Below are positions 1-9,690 of a stretch of 64,000 nucleotides of DNA, piece after piece. The notes below the pieces were generated by a model that saw only the letters and a program-made list of their open reading frames with translations, searched no databases and had not been told where the DNA came from. The stretch covers positions 102,943-166,942 of the forward strand of contig NZ_JAJGNO010000011.1 of the NCBI RefSeq assembly GCF_020782235.1, given 5' to 3'. This stretch comes from Sphingobium naphthae. GTDB taxonomy: Bacteria > Pseudomonadota > Alphaproteobacteria > Sphingomonadales > Sphingomonadaceae. Position numbers and translations under genes: made by a program. Position 1 is the stretch's first letter. Every line of letters begins with the position of its first letter.

Positions 1-906
1 CGGCAGGCCCTCGCCATCGAACGGGCGGGACCGCAGGCCCCGCGGGCGCAGCGGATCGTCGATGATGGTCACCGCCGAATCGAAGATCGCCTCGCCCAGC
101 TGGTCCAGCAAGAAGCTCGAGCGGCGGGCGATCGCCGGTCCGACGATGCCGCTCACCAGATGGCCGATCAGGCTCGACCCGATGCGCGGATCGAAGATCA
201 CGGGCATGACCCCGCTGCCCACCTTCACCGGATTGAGCCGGGCGACCGCGCGCTGCCCGGCGCGCACACCGACGGCATCGGCATGGTCCAGGTCGCGCAG
301 ATGGCGCGCCGAATGGCTGGCATGATCGCGCTGCATGTCGGACCCGGCGCCCGCCAGCACGCTGGCCCAGGTTGCATGGCTCGTGCCCGCATAGGCGCCG
401 GCAAAGCCATGGCTGGTCGCCAGCGCCACCTGACTGCGCCCGCTGGACGCGCCGCCGCCTTCGCTGTTGGTGATGCCCGGCACGCTGCGCGCCGCATCCT
501 CCGCCATCAGCGCGCGTTCGCGCAGCGCGGCGGGCTCGGGCTCCTCCTCGTCGGTCAGGTCCAGCGAATGCGGCCGCTTTTTCAGCAGCCGGTCCTCGGG
601 CGCCAGCCCGGCATAGGGATCCTCCGGCGCCTCCCGCGCCATGGCGATGCACCGCTCCACCAGCGTTTCGAGCGTCGCGGGGTTCATGTCCGACGCGGAA
701 ATGCTCGCCGACCGCTGGCCGATGAAGACGCGCAGGCCGATCTCCTCGCCCTCGGACCGCTCGACATCCTCCAGCGCGCCAAGGCGCACCGACACATTGG
801 TCGACGCATTGCAGGCATAGATGGCGTCGGCTGCATCCGCTCCGGCCTTGCGCGCTGCGTTCACCAGGTCCTGCGCGCGCGACTGGGCTTCGTCTAGGCT
901 GAGCAT
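1..906 (-). CDS. pmbA: TldE/PmbA-type metalloprotease subunit, 3' end cut by window
   Basis: Reading the minus strand from the ATG at 906 gives an open frame of 302 codons that runs off the window, so the C-terminal third is missing. The protein starts MLSLDEAQSRAQDLV and contains a VRLGALEDVERSEGEEIGLRV stretch and an APEDPYAGLA motif, both typical of the PmbA/TldE half of the TldD-TldE complex. That cytoplasmic protease matures ribosomal peptides and degrades unfolded tails. It lies 43 bases after nudC in the same direction, so mutY, nudC and pmbA may be cotranscribed. TldD is the related alternative, but the N-terminal motifs fit PmbA better. Confidence 0.88.
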   Translation of the reverse strand, partial: MLSLDEAQSRAQDLVNAARKAGADAADAIYACNASTNVSVRLGALEDVERSEGEEIGLRVFIGQRSASISASDMNPATLETLVERCIAMAREAPEDPYAGLAPEDRLLKKRPHSLDLTDEEEPEPAALRERALMAEDAARSVPGITNSEGGGASSGRSQVALATSHGFAGAYAGTSHATWASVLAGAGSDMQRDHASHSARHLRDLDHADAVGVRAGQRAVARLNPVKVGSGVMPVIFDPRIGSSLIGHLVSGIVGPAIARRSSFLLDQLGEAIFDSAVTIIDDPLRPRGLRSRPFDGEGLP

Positions 907-949
907 GGAGGAGAGATAGTCCTTGATTGGGCGAAAGGAAGGCCCGGCC

Positions 950-1867
950 TTACGCGCTTGCGCCGGCGGTAACAACCTCGCCCAGCCAATGGTCGAGCAG
1001 ATGCCAGGCGACCGCCATCGGCGGCGGCGCCAGGAACGGCGCGTCGGGATCGCCCGCCAGCGCCGCGCGCACGCCGTCCGCATCGCACCAGAAAGCCGCT
1101 TCTATCTCGGTCGGGTCCAGCCGCAGCGCATCATCCTCCGCCTCGGCGAGGCAGGCGATCATCAGGGACGAAGGGAAGGGCCAGGGCTGGCTCATCACAT
1201 AGCGGACCGCACGGACGCGCACGCCCGCTTCCTCGAACGTCTCTCGCGCGACCGCCTCCTCAATCGTCTCGCCCGGTTCGACGAAACCGGCGAGCGCCGA
1301 ATAGCGCCCTTGCGGCCAGCCATGCTGCCGCCCCAGCAGCACTCGGCCGCGATGCTGCGCCAGCATGATGACGACAGGATCGGTGCGGGGAAAATGCTCC
1401 GCCGCGCATGCGTCGCACCGGCGCGACCAACCGGCCTTCACCGGCTGGGTCGGTGCCCCGCAGACGGCGCAGAAGCGGTGCCGCGCATGCCAATGAACCA
1501 GGCTGCGCGCTGCTCCATAGAGCGCGACCTCCTCGGCGGGGATCAGCCCGGCGATCCCCCGGCTGCGCGGCGTCGGGCCCAGGTTCGCGCCCAGGTTGCC
1601 GGCCAGCCGCACGAAGATCGGTCGCTGCTCCGGATCGACGCCCAGCAGCACATGGTCCGCCAGCAGCGCCTGGCGATCGATCGGCTCCAGCAGCAGATGG
1701 CCGTCCGCCTCCACCGGGTCCAGCCCGTCCAGCACCAGCCGCCGCGCGCTCGGGTCGGCGAACGCCTCGGCCAGCAAGGCGGGGTTGGTGCGGACATGAT
1801 CGACCCGATCCAGCGTGCCGCCGACAAAGCCCGGCGGCGTGCGATCAGCCCTTGGCGTTCCGTGCAT
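950..1867 (-). CDS. nudC: NAD(+)/NADH diphosphatase (Nudix)
   Basis: A 305-residue Nudix hydrolase that splits NAD(H) into NMN(H) and AMP and can remove NAD caps from RNA. A zinc ribbon is formed by C133, C136, C151 and C154. The Nudix box GX5EX7REUXEEXGU is at about 194-216, followed by the NudC-diagnostic SQPWPFPSS at 226-234. Length fits the family. Its first 23 bases overlap the end of mutY, which indicates translational coupling. Confidence 0.95.
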   Translation of the reverse strand: MHGTPRADRTPPGFVGGTLDRVDHVRTNPALLAEAFADPSARRLVLDGLDPVEADGHLLLEPIDRQALLADHVLLGVDPEQRPIFVRLAGNLGANLGPTPRSRGIAGLIPAEEVALYGAARSLVHWHARHRFCAVCGAPTQPVKAGWSRRCDACAAEHFPRTDPVVIMLAQHRGRVLLGRQHGWPQGRYSALAGFVEPGETIEEAVARETFEEAGVRVRAVRYVMSQPWPFPSSLMIACLAEAEDDALRLDPTEIEAAFWCDADGVRAALAGDPDAPFLAPPPMAVAWHLLDHWLGEVVTAGASA

Positions 1868-2915
1868 CCTGATCCTTTCTCACCGCTTCGGCCGCGCGCA
1901 CGAACAGCGTCGGCAGCCCCGCCTCGCCAAGGGAGTCGACCGGCCACCATTCGCCCTCGCCGTGCGGCGTCGCATGCGCCTCCACATGGGCATGGTGCAT
2001 GCTGAGCGCCAGCGAGAAATGGGTGAAGACGTGCCCGACCGGCTGCGCCACCCGTGTCCAGTCCGCCGCGACGGGCGGCGTCGGGTCGGGCGCAGTGCTC
2101 CAGTCGGAACTGGGCAGCGCGCGCATCCCTCCCAACAGGCCCTTGTCCGGCCGCCGCACCAGCCAGACATGGCCGTCGCGCTCGATCCACCAGCCATGGC
2201 CCAGCCGGTGCGGCTTCGCCTTCTTCGCCGCCTTGACCGGGAAGGCGGCGGGATCGGCCGTGGCAAAGGCGGCGCAATCCTGCCGCAGCGGGCAAATGGC
2301 GCAGGCGGGGCTGCGCGGCGTGCAGATGGTCGCGCCCAGATCCATCATCGCCTGAGCGAAATCGCCGGCGCGCGCGTCGGGCGTGATGCGGTCAGCCGCG
2401 GCGCGGATCGCGGGCCGTGCAGCCGGCAGGGGCGTGTCGATCGCGAACAGCCGCGCCACCACCCGCTCGACATTGGCGTCCACCACCACCGCGCGCCGGC
2501 CAAAGGCGATGGCGGCGACTGCGGCGGCGGTATAGGCGCCGACGCCCGGCAGCGCCCGCAGCCCTTCCTCCGTATCGGGGAAGCGCCCGCCATGATCGCG
2601 CACCACCGCGCGCGCGCAGGCCAGCAGATTGCGCGCCCGCGCATAATAGCCAAGCCCCGCCCAGGCGGCCATCAAGTCGGCATCGGGCGCCGCCGCCAAG
2701 TCCGCGACCGCGGGCCAGCGCCTGGTGAATTTGTCGAAATAGGGGCCGACGGCAGCCACCGTCGTCTGCTGCAGCATCACTTCGGACAGCCACACCCGAT
2801 AGGGGTCGGCGGCATTGGCGCCGGGCGGCGCGCGCCAGGGCAATCGCCGCGCATGGACATCATAATGCGCCAGCAGGTCGCTTGCGATTTTTGTCTCTCT
2901 ACCCTCGACGCGCAT
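1845..2915 (-). CDS. mutY: A/G-specific adenine DNA glycosylase
   Basis: A 356-residue base-excision repair enzyme that removes adenine mispaired with 8-oxoguanine. The catalytic Glu is in LSEVMLQQT (E45). The helix-hairpin-helix LPGVGAYTA is near 126, followed by VVVDANVERV with the catalytic Asp. A 4Fe-4S loop with C-X6-C-X2-C-X5-C spacing (CTPRSPACAICPLRQDC) is near 200-216. The C-terminal third is the MutT-like 8-oxoG recognition domain. It diverges from the DUF721 gene with only 26 bases between starts, so the two promoters must overlap. Confidence 0.96.
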   Translation of the reverse strand: MRVEGRETKIASDLLAHYDVHARRLPWRAPPGANAADPYRVWLSEVMLQQTTVAAVGPYFDKFTRRWPAVADLAAAPDADLMAAWAGLGYYARARNLLACARAVVRDHGGRFPDTEEGLRALPGVGAYTAAAVAAIAFGRRAVVVDANVERVVARLFAIDTPLPAARPAIRAAADRITPDARAGDFAQAMMDLGATICTPRSPACAICPLRQDCAAFATADPAAFPVKAAKKAKPHRLGHGWWIERDGHVWLVRRPDKGLLGGMRALPSSDWSTAPDPTPPVAADWTRVAQPVGHVFTHFSLALSMHHAHVEAHATPHGEGEWWPVDSLGEAGLPTLFVRAAEAVRKDQDARNAKG

Positions 2916-2941
2916 GGCGGCCCTATGCCATTAAGCAGGCC

Positions 2942-3484
2942 ATGACGGAACGCCCGGCCAGCCCGAAAGTGAAAATGCGCAAGGCCCCGGCCGAAGAACG
3001 GCCGCGCGTCGGCGCGCCGCGCCAGATCGCCGACCTGATGCCAGACATCGGCCGCGCCGCGTTTCGCAAGTTCGGCTTTGTCCAGTCCAGCATCGTCACG
3101 CGCTGGACCGAAATCGTCGGCCCCCATTATGCGGCGGTGTCGGCCCCCGAATCGATCCGCTTCCCGGTCGGCAAGAAAGCCGGCGGCACGCTGCAATTGA
3201 CGGTGATGAGCGGCCATGCGCCGATGATCCAGCATGTGCTGCCCGACATCGTCGAACGGGTGAACCGCTTCTTCGGCTATGCCGCCGTCGCCAAGGTCGC
3301 GATGCGGCAGGGCAATCTGGCGCCGATCACCGCCGAGCGCCGCCCGCCGCCGCGCAACCTCAAGCCGATCCCGGTGGAACTGGGCGATTCGCTACGCGAC
3401 ATCGGCGATCCCGAATTGCGCGCCGTGCTCGAATCGCTGGCGCAGGGCCTCGCCAATGGCAGCGGCCTGCCCAAGGTCAGTTGA
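2942..3484 (+). CDS. DUF721 (DciA-like) protein
   Basis: A 180-residue basic protein of the DUF721 family. The stretch from IADLMPDIGRAAFRKFGF through WTEIVGP is the family core; a disordered Pro-rich segment follows near 140. Related DciA proteins load the replicative helicase in bacteria lacking DnaC, but the role of this protein is not shown here. I chose the ATG at 2942 because an upstream in-frame start at 2882 would run into the divergent mutY. The downstream DsbA-like genes and smc are in the same direction. Confidence 0.82.
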   Translation: MTERPASPKVKMRKAPAEERPRVGAPRQIADLMPDIGRAAFRKFGFVQSSIVTRWTEIVGPHYAAVSAPESIRFPVGKKAGGTLQLTVMSGHAPMIQHVLPDIVERVNRFFGYAAVAKVAMRQGNLAPITAERRPPPRNLKPIPVELGDSLRDIGDPELRAVLESLAQGLANGSGLPKVS

Positions 3485-3540
3485 TTTAGCTTCGGTTCAG
3501 CCGGGCTCCCTTATGCCTGCCCTTTTATGGACATGACCCC

Positions 3541-4209
3541 ATGAAGAAGATCCTCCCGCTCGCCCTGCTCGCCCTTCCCGCCGCTCTGGTCGCCGCGCCC
3601 GCGGTGAACTGGGTCAGCCGCGTCACGATGACGCCGATCGGCGGCCATTATATGGGCAATCCGGCCGCGCCCACGAAGCTGATCGAATATGTCAGCTACA
3701 CCTGTTCGCACTGCGCCCATTTTGTTGGCGAAGCGAGCGCTCCGCTCCGGACCGACTATGTGAAGGGCGGCAAGGTCGGGGTGGAGGTGCGCAACGCGGT
3801 GCGCGACAAATATGACCTCACCGCCGCGCTGCTGGCCCGCTGCGGCGGCCCGGCAAAGTTCATGGGCAATCACGAAGCGCTCTTCGCCAACCAGAGCGCC
3901 TGGATCGTCCAGGTCGAAGCCTATGACGGCAACGGCGCGGCAAAGCCGACCGACCAGATTCCCGCGCTCAAGGACATCGGTCAGAAGACCGGCCTCTATG
4001 CGCTGATGAACAAGCGCGGCTTCACCAATGCCCAGCTCGACGCCTGCATCGCCAATCCGCAATCGATGAAGCAGGTGCTGGCGATGACGGACGAGGCCTG
4101 GACCAAGGTGAAGATCACCGGGACTCCCGGCTTCACCATCAACGGCACGAAGGTCGACGGATCGACCTGGGCGATCGTCAAGGCCGCATTGCCCCCCGTC
4201 GCGCGCTGA
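3541..4209 (+). CDS. DsbA-family thioredoxin-fold protein 1, periplasmic
   Basis: A 222-residue exported thiol-disulfide protein. An N-terminal signal peptide (MKKILPLALLALPAALVAAP) ends near residue 20. The thioredoxin-fold redox site is C55-S-H-C58, and the cis-Pro loop is GTPGFTING near 195. The helical insertion typical of DsbA lies between. It is followed after 44 bases by a paralogue with the same CSHC site, so the two may have split oxidase and reductase or isomerase roles. No membrane DsbB/D partner is in the window. Confidence 0.88.
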   Translation: MKKILPLALLALPAALVAAPAVNWVSRVTMTPIGGHYMGNPAAPTKLIEYVSYTCSHCAHFVGEASAPLRTDYVKGGKVGVEVRNAVRDKYDLTAALLARCGGPAKFMGNHEALFANQSAWIVQVEAYDGNGAAKPTDQIPALKDIGQKTGLYALMNKRGFTNAQLDACIANPQSMKQVLAMTDEAWTKVKITGTPGFTINGTKVDGSTWAIVKAALPPVAR

Positions 4210-4253
4210 TCTACACCCGCAACGAACCGCCAATCATCGGAGCCCTGCCCGTC

Positions 4254-4985
4254 GTGAAAGCCCTTACCGGTCTGACCCTCGTCGCCCTCAGCCTCGGCCT
4301 TGCCGCCTGCAACAGCAGCGAGGACGCCGCCAAGCCGAGCGGCGAACCCATCGCCGCCGTTCCCGCGCCAGCGGGAACCAGCTGGTCCGCGACCGTCAAC
4401 GAAACGCCCGAGGGCAATTTCGTGATGGGCAATCCCGACGCCAAGCTCAAGCTCGTCGAATATGGGTCCTTCACCTGCAGCCATTGCGCCGATTTCGCCG
4501 AGACCGCCTCGCCGGAAATCCGCGAGCGCGTCGACACCGGCAAGATGAGCTACGAATTCCGCACCTATGTGCGCGACCCCATCGACCTCACCACCGCGTT
4601 GCTGGCCCGCTGCGGCGGCAAGGACGTCTTCTACCCGCTGTCCGAACAGTTTTTCGCCAATCAGAAGGCGATGTTCGACAAGGTTCAGGGTCAGGAAGGC
4701 GCTTTCAAGGGCGTGGAACAACTCCCCCCCGCTCAGCGTCCCGTCGCCATCGCCCAGATCGCCGGCCTGATCGACTTCGCCAAGCAGCGCGGCATTTCGG
4801 AGGACCAGGCCAAGCAGTGCCTGGCCGACACCGCCACCGCCGAAAAGCTGGCCAAGGGCGTCGAGGCAGCGAACAACCAATATCAGATTCAGGGCACGCC
4901 CAGCTTCCTGATCAACGGCGTGCTGGTCGACAATGTCGCCAATTGGGCCTCGCTTGAACCCAAGCTCAAGGAAGCGGGTCTCTGA
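4254..4985 (+). CDS. DsbA-family thioredoxin-fold lipoprotein 2
   Basis: A 243-residue paralogue of the preceding gene, started at a GTG. The N-terminus MKALTGLTLVALSLGLAAC has a lipobox with C19 as the likely lipidated residue, unlike its soluble neighbour. The redox site is C75-S-H-C78 and the cis-Pro loop is GTPSFLING. A flexible Ala/Pro-rich tether (20-45) would hold the domain off the membrane. The pair probably arose by tandem duplication. Whether the anchor is inner or outer membrane cannot be told from sequence alone; N20 at +2 argues against inner-membrane retention. Confidence 0.87.
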   Translation: MKALTGLTLVALSLGLAACNSSEDAAKPSGEPIAAVPAPAGTSWSATVNETPEGNFVMGNPDAKLKLVEYGSFTCSHCADFAETASPEIRERVDTGKMSYEFRTYVRDPIDLTTALLARCGGKDVFYPLSEQFFANQKAMFDKVQGQEGAFKGVEQLPPAQRPVAIAQIAGLIDFAKQRGISEDQAKQCLADTATAEKLAKGVEAANNQYQIQGTPSFLINGVLVDNVANWASLEPKLKEAGL

Positions 4986-5059
4986 TTGCGCGGCGGGGGG
5001 CTGACATCGCCACCTGACCATCAGGGAGCCGGGGCGGCGCGCTGCCCCGGATCGCCGCC

Positions 5060-8000
5060 GTGCAGATAAAGCGCCTCAAGCTATCCGGCTTCAAGAGCTT
5101 CGTCGACGCCACCGAATTGCGGATCGAGCCGGGACTGACCGGCATCGTCGGCCCCAATGGCTGCGGCAAGTCCAACCTGCTGGAAGCGATCCGCTGGGTC
5201 ATGGGCGAATCCAGCGCCAAATCGATGCGCGGCGCGGGCATGGAGGATGTCATCTTCGCCGGCACCGCCAGCCGGCCGCAGCGCGACTTTGCCGAAGTGT
5301 CGCTGCTGACCGTGCAGGAACAGGGCGAACTGTTCAACGCGGTAGAGGTCGGCGCCGACGGCGAACTGGAAGTCACTCGCCGGATCGAGCGCGGCGCGGG
5401 CAGCGCCTATCGCGCCAATGGCAAGGATGTCCGGGCCAAGGATGTCGCGCTGATCTTCGCCGACGCCGCGACCGGTCCGCACAGTCCGGCGCTGGTCAGC
5501 CAAGGGCGGATCGCCGCCGTCATCGCCGCGCGCCCGCAGGAGCGCCGCGCCATGCTGGAGGAAGCGGCGGGCATCGCCGGCCTTCATGTCCGGCGCAAGG
5601 ATGCCGAACAGAAATTGCGCGCGGCCGAAACCAATCTTGCTCGGCTCGACGAAATCCTGCTCGACATGGATGCGCGTGCCAATGCCCTGCGGCGGCAGGC
5701 CAAGGCGGCCGAACGCTATATTCGCCTGTCCGACCAGATCCGCATTGCCGAAGGCCGCACTCTGTTTGCCCGCTGGCGCGAAGCGAACGCCAGCGCCGAA
5801 GCGGCCCGCGCCGAAGCTCGCCAGGCCGACGCCGCCGTCGCCGCCGCGCAGGAAGGGCAGGCGGCCGCCGCCGCCCACGCCCAGGCCGCCGTCGCCGCGC
5901 TTGCCGATCGCCGCGCCGCCGCCCAAGTGGCCCGCGATGCCGCCAATGAAGCGGGCCATCGGCTGGCCGCCCTGCGCACCGAACGCGACTCGGTCGTTCG
6001 GCGCTTGGCCGACCTCGGCCAGCAAGCCAGCCGGCTGGAGGAGGATCGCGCGCGGGAAGGCACGCTCGCCAATGACGCGGCCGACGCCATTGCGCGGCTG
6101 ACCGCCGAAATTGCGACGCTCAAGGCGCGAATCGCCGAGACGGAGAAACTGCGCCCCGACTTTGCCGGTCGTATCGCAGCGGCGGAGGGCGAGGCGCGCG
6201 ACGCCGAGCTGGAGCTGGCGCGAGCCATGGCCAGGCAGGCGGCCGAGCAGGCGGAGCTGCGCGTCGCCGAAGCCGCGCTCGCCGCCGCGCGCAACCAGCG
6301 CGATCGCGCCGAGCGCGAAGCTTCGCGGCTTCAAAGCGATGCTGCCGCCTTGCCCGACGCTGCTCCGCTCGAAGCGCAGCGCGCTGCGGCGCAAGCGGAC
6401 CAGGTCCAGGCGCAGGCAGACCGCGATGCCGCAGAAGCCGCGATCCAGTCTGCCGAGCAGGAACGTCAGACCGCCGCCGATGCGCGCGCCGCCGCCGAAG
6501 CCGCCCTCGCCTCCGCGCGCGCCGCCCTCGCCGCGCTGGACAGCGAAGCCGCCGCGCTCAAGCGCGCGGTCGATAGCGGCACCGGCAACAAGGCGCGCGC
6601 GCTCGACCAGTTGAAGGCCGCGCCCGGTTACGAACGCGCGCTCGCGGCCGCGCTGGGCGACGATCTCGAAGCGCCTGTCGGGGTCGAGGGCAAGCGCCGC
6701 TGGTCGGGCGCCGATCCACTGGCGCAGGACCCGACGCTGCCCGCCGGCACGACCCCGCTTGCCGACCACGTCACCGCGCCCGCCGCTCTCGCCCGCCGCC
6801 TGGCGCAGATCGCGGTGGCGGACCGCGACGAGAACCAGCCGCTCGCGGTGGGCCAGCGGCTCGTCACCCGCGATGGCCAGCTGCGCCGCTGGGACGGTTA
6901 TGTCGCACTGGAGGGCGGAGCGGCCGCGGCCGAGCGGCTGATCCGACTCAACCGGCTGGAAGCGATCGCCGCCGCTCGCCCTGCCGCCCAGGCGGATGTG
7001 GACGCCGCCGCCAGCGCGCAGGATGAGGCCAAGGGGCGCGAACAGGGCGCAGTCACCGCCCTTGGCGCCGGCCGCAACGCCTTGTCGCAGGCCGACCAGC
7101 GGCTGCGCGCCGCGCTGCGCGCCGCTGACGAAGCAACCACTGCGCTCGAGCGACTCGCCGGTCGCCGCGAAGCCGTCGAGGAACGGCTGACCGCCGCGCG
7201 CAGCGATCTCGCTCGGGCGGAGGGTGAGCATGAGAAGGCACAGGCGGCCCGCGCCGCCATGCCCGATGGCGCTGAGACTGGTCATCTGGTCGCGACGCTC
7301 GGCCAGGCCAGCGAGAAGGCGCGTGCCGCCGTCAGCCAGTTGCAGGCCGACCAGGCGCTAGCCGATCGCGCGCTTGGCAGCGATCGCGAGCGTCAGGCCG
7401 CCGCCGAAGCCGAGGTGAAGGGCTGGCGCGCCCGCGCGGGCGAAGCCGCCAAGCGCATCGCCGCCATGGTCGCCCGCGGCGAGGAGATCGGCAAGGAACG
7501 CGCGGCGATTGCGGCCGAACCCGATCGATTGTCCCGCGCCATCGCCGATCTTGAAGCCCACGGATCGACCCTCAGCGCGACGGCCGAAAGCGCGCGCAGC
7601 GCCGAACATGCGGCCGAAGCCATGCTGCGCAGCGCCGAAGCGCAGGCAGCGCAGGCGGGCGAAACGCTGGCCGCCGCGCGCGAAGCCCGCGCCACCGCTG
7701 CGGCCCGCGCCGAAGCGGCCGACGAACGGCGGATCGAAACCAACCGCCTGTCGGGCGAACGCTTCGAATGCCCGCCGCCGGTGCTGCCGGAAAAGCTCGG
7801 CTTCATGAGCGCCGACATCCGCATCGCCCAGACAGAACAGGCCGACCATGACCGTTTCGTCGCCGAACGCGAACGGATCGGTCCCGTCAACCTCGTCGCC
7901 GCACAGGAACTGGAGGAACTGGAAGCCAGCCAGGCGACCAGCCGAGCCGAGAGCGCCGAACTCACCACGGCCATCAACCAGCTGCGCGGATCGATCGGCA

Positions 8001-8503
8001 GCCTCAACCGCGAAGGCCGCCAGCGCCTGCTCGCCGCGTTCGAGGCGGTGGACGGTCATTTCCGTCGGCTCTTCACCACCCTCTTCAATGGCGGCCAGGC
8101 GCATCTGGAGCTGATCGACAGCGACGATCCGCTCGAAGCGGGTCTGGAGATCATGGCCCAGCCGCCCGGCAAGAAGCTGGCCGCGCTCACATTGCTGTCG
8201 GGCGGCGAGCAGGCGCTTACGGCCGTCGCGCTCATCTTCGGCCTGTTCCTCACCAATCCCGCGCCGATCTGCGTGCTGGACGAAGTCGATGCGCCGCTTG
8301 ACGACGCCAATGTCGAGCGGTTCTGCGACCTGCTCGACGCCATGGTGGCGCAGACCAACACCCGCTACCTCATCGTCACTCATAACGCCGTCAGCATGGC
8401 GCGGATGCACCGGCTGTTCGGCGTCACCATGGTCGAACGCGGCGTCAGCCGCCTCGTGTCGGTCAATCTGCACGGCGCCGAAGCGCTGCTGGCGGCGGAA
8501 TAG
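5060..8503 (+). CDS. smc: Chromosome segregation protein SMC
   Basis: A 1147-residue condensin ATPase that compacts and separates replicated chromosomes. Walker A GPNGCGKSN is at 31-39. Long Ala/Glu/Arg-rich coiled coils flank a hinge around 510-640. The ABC signature LLSGGEQALTA is near 1045, and Walker B CVLDEVDAPLDD is near 1070. The start is GTG at 5060, giving the canonical MQIKRLKLSGFKSF N-terminus. The ScpA/ScpB partners are not in the window. The extreme Ala/Arg bias of the coils makes very long antisense open frames that are not genes. Confidence 0.97.
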   Translation: MQIKRLKLSGFKSFVDATELRIEPGLTGIVGPNGCGKSNLLEAIRWVMGESSAKSMRGAGMEDVIFAGTASRPQRDFAEVSLLTVQEQGELFNAVEVGADGELEVTRRIERGAGSAYRANGKDVRAKDVALIFADAATGPHSPALVSQGRIAAVIAARPQERRAMLEEAAGIAGLHVRRKDAEQKLRAAETNLARLDEILLDMDARANALRRQAKAAERYIRLSDQIRIAEGRTLFARWREANASAEAARAEARQADAAVAAAQEGQAAAAAHAQAAVAALADRRAAAQVARDAANEAGHRLAALRTERDSVVRRLADLGQQASRLEEDRAREGTLANDAADAIARLTAEIATLKARIAETEKLRPDFAGRIAAAEGEARDAELELARAMARQAAEQAELRVAEAALAAARNQRDRAEREASRLQSDAAALPDAAPLEAQRAAAQADQVQAQADRDAAEAAIQSAEQERQTAADARAAAEAALASARAALAALDSEAAALKRAVDSGTGNKARALDQLKAAPGYERALAAALGDDLEAPVGVEGKRRWSGADPLAQDPTLPAGTTPLADHVTAPAALARRLAQIAVADRDENQPLAVGQRLVTRDGQLRRWDGYVALEGGAAAAERLIRLNRLEAIAAARPAAQADVDAAASAQDEAKGREQGAVTALGAGRNALSQADQRLRAALRAADEATTALERLAGRREAVEERLTAARSDLARAEGEHEKAQAARAAMPDGAETGHLVATLGQASEKARAAVSQLQADQALADRALGSDRERQAAAEAEVKGWRARAGEAAKRIAAMVARGEEIGKERAAIAAEPDRLSRAIADLEAHGSTLSATAESARSAEHAAEAMLRSAEAQAAQAGETLAAAREARATAAARAEAADERRIETNRLSGERFECPPPVLPEKLGFMSADIRIAQTEQADHDRFVAERERIGPVNLVAAQELEELEASQATSRAESAELTTAINQLRGSIGSLNREGRQRLLAAFEAVDGHFRRLFTTLFNGGQAHLELIDSDDPLEAGLEIMAQPPGKKLAALTLLSGGEQALTAVALIFGLFLTNPAPICVLDEVDAPLDDANVERFCDLLDAMVAQTNTRYLIVTHNAVSMARMHRLFGVTMVERGVSRLVSVNLHGAEALLAAE

Positions 8504-8580
8504 GGCCAGCCCGCCCGCTTCGGACCTTGCCGCTGCATTGCGGCTGCGCCACCCTGGCCGCCTGTCGGATAGGAGCTTTC

Positions 8581-9690
8581 ATGGTGCAGCTGCCCCCCTT
8601 CGCGCTCGATCACTGGCTTTCCGCCCATGATTTCGTGTCCCCGCCGATCGCCTATAATCTCGCGTCCAGCACTGGGCCGCGCTGGAGCGTGGCGGATCTC
8701 TGCGCGCTCAGCGATCCTTCGTTGACGCTCGACGATGTGGTGCTCAGCTACGCGCCGCCAGCGGGCGCTCCCGCGTTGCGCAGCGCCATCGCCGCCTTTC
8801 ACGGCGTCGATCCCGACATGGTGGTCGCCACCACTGGCGCGTCGGAAGCGCTCTCCATCCTCTTCTGCCTTGCCGCCCGGCCGGACGCACATATTCTGCT
8901 GCCCGATCCCGGCTATCCCGCCTATGAAGCCGTCGCGGGGGCCTGGGGCCTTGCGGCGCGTTCCTATCGGCTGGAGCGCGACCGGGGCTTCGCCCAGGAT
9001 CCCGACGCCATCCTCGCGCATGTCGATGCGAACACCGCGATGGTGATCGTCAACACGCCGCACAATCCCAGCGGCAGCGTCATGCCGCGCGACACCATCG
9101 CCCGCCTGGCGACCGCGCTGGCGGAAAGGGGCGTGCCGCTGCTGGTGGACGAGGTCTACCACCCTCTCTATTTCGGTCCGCCGCAGCGGTCGGCCGCGGG
9201 CCTCGCCAATGTCATCGTCACCAGCGACCTGTCCAAGGCGCTGTCGCTTCCGGGCCTGCGCACCGGCTGGTTGATCGACGCCGACGCGCAGCGACGCGCG
9301 CGCATCATCGACGCGCGCAGCTATTTCACGATCAGCGCGTCGCCTCTGCTCGAACGGCTCGCCACCCATGCGCTGCGCCACAGCGACGCGATCCTCGATC
9401 GGCTGGCGAGTGTCGCCACCGCCAATATCGCGCGATTGGATGCGCTGGTGAAAGACTCGGGCGGGGCGCTCGCCTGGGTCCGGCCGAGCGGCGGCACCAC
9501 TGCTTTCCCATGGCTGGCGGATGATCGCGACAGCCGCCCCCTGTGCGAAGCGCTGGCGGCGCAAGGCGTGCTGCTCGCGCCGGGCGATTGTTTCGGTCAT
9601 CCCGGCCATATGCGGATCGGCTTCGCCCAGCAGGCCGAGGACTTCGACATCGCCCTCGCCCGCATCGCTGCGGCGCTCGACCGGCTCTAG
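8581..9690 (+). CDS. PLP-dependent aminotransferase, class I/II
   Basis: A 369-residue fold-type I aminotransferase. TTGASEAL near 80 binds the cofactor phosphate, NTPHNPSG is the conserved NPxNPTG-type motif, and the Schiff-base lysine is K219 in TSDLSKALSLPGLRTGW. The ATG at 8581 follows a GGAG at 7-base spacing and is preferred over an in-frame start at 8527. The substrate cannot be read from sequence. Its last four bases overlap the end of the convergent phospholipase D-like gene. Confidence 0.86.
   Translation: MVQLPPFALDHWLSAHDFVSPPIAYNLASSTGPRWSVADLCALSDPSLTLDDVVLSYAPPAGAPALRSAIAAFHGVDPDMVVATTGASEALSILFCLAARPDAHILLPDPGYPAYEAVAGAWGLAARSYRLERDRGFAQDPDAILAHVDANTAMVIVNTPHNPSGSVMPRDTIARLATALAERGVPLLVDEVYHPLYFGPPQRSAAGLANVIVTSDLSKALSLPGLRTGWLIDADAQRRARIIDARSYFTISASPLLERLATHALRHSDAILDRLASVATANIARLDALVKDSGGALAWVRPSGGTTAFPWLADDRDSRPLCEALAAQGVLLAPGDCFGHPGHMRIGFAQQAEDFDIALARIAAALDRL

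Noticed and set aside
5081..7285. Large open frame antisense to smc
   Set aside because: Mirror of the Ala/Arg-rich coiled-coil codons; no start context, no recognisable domain.
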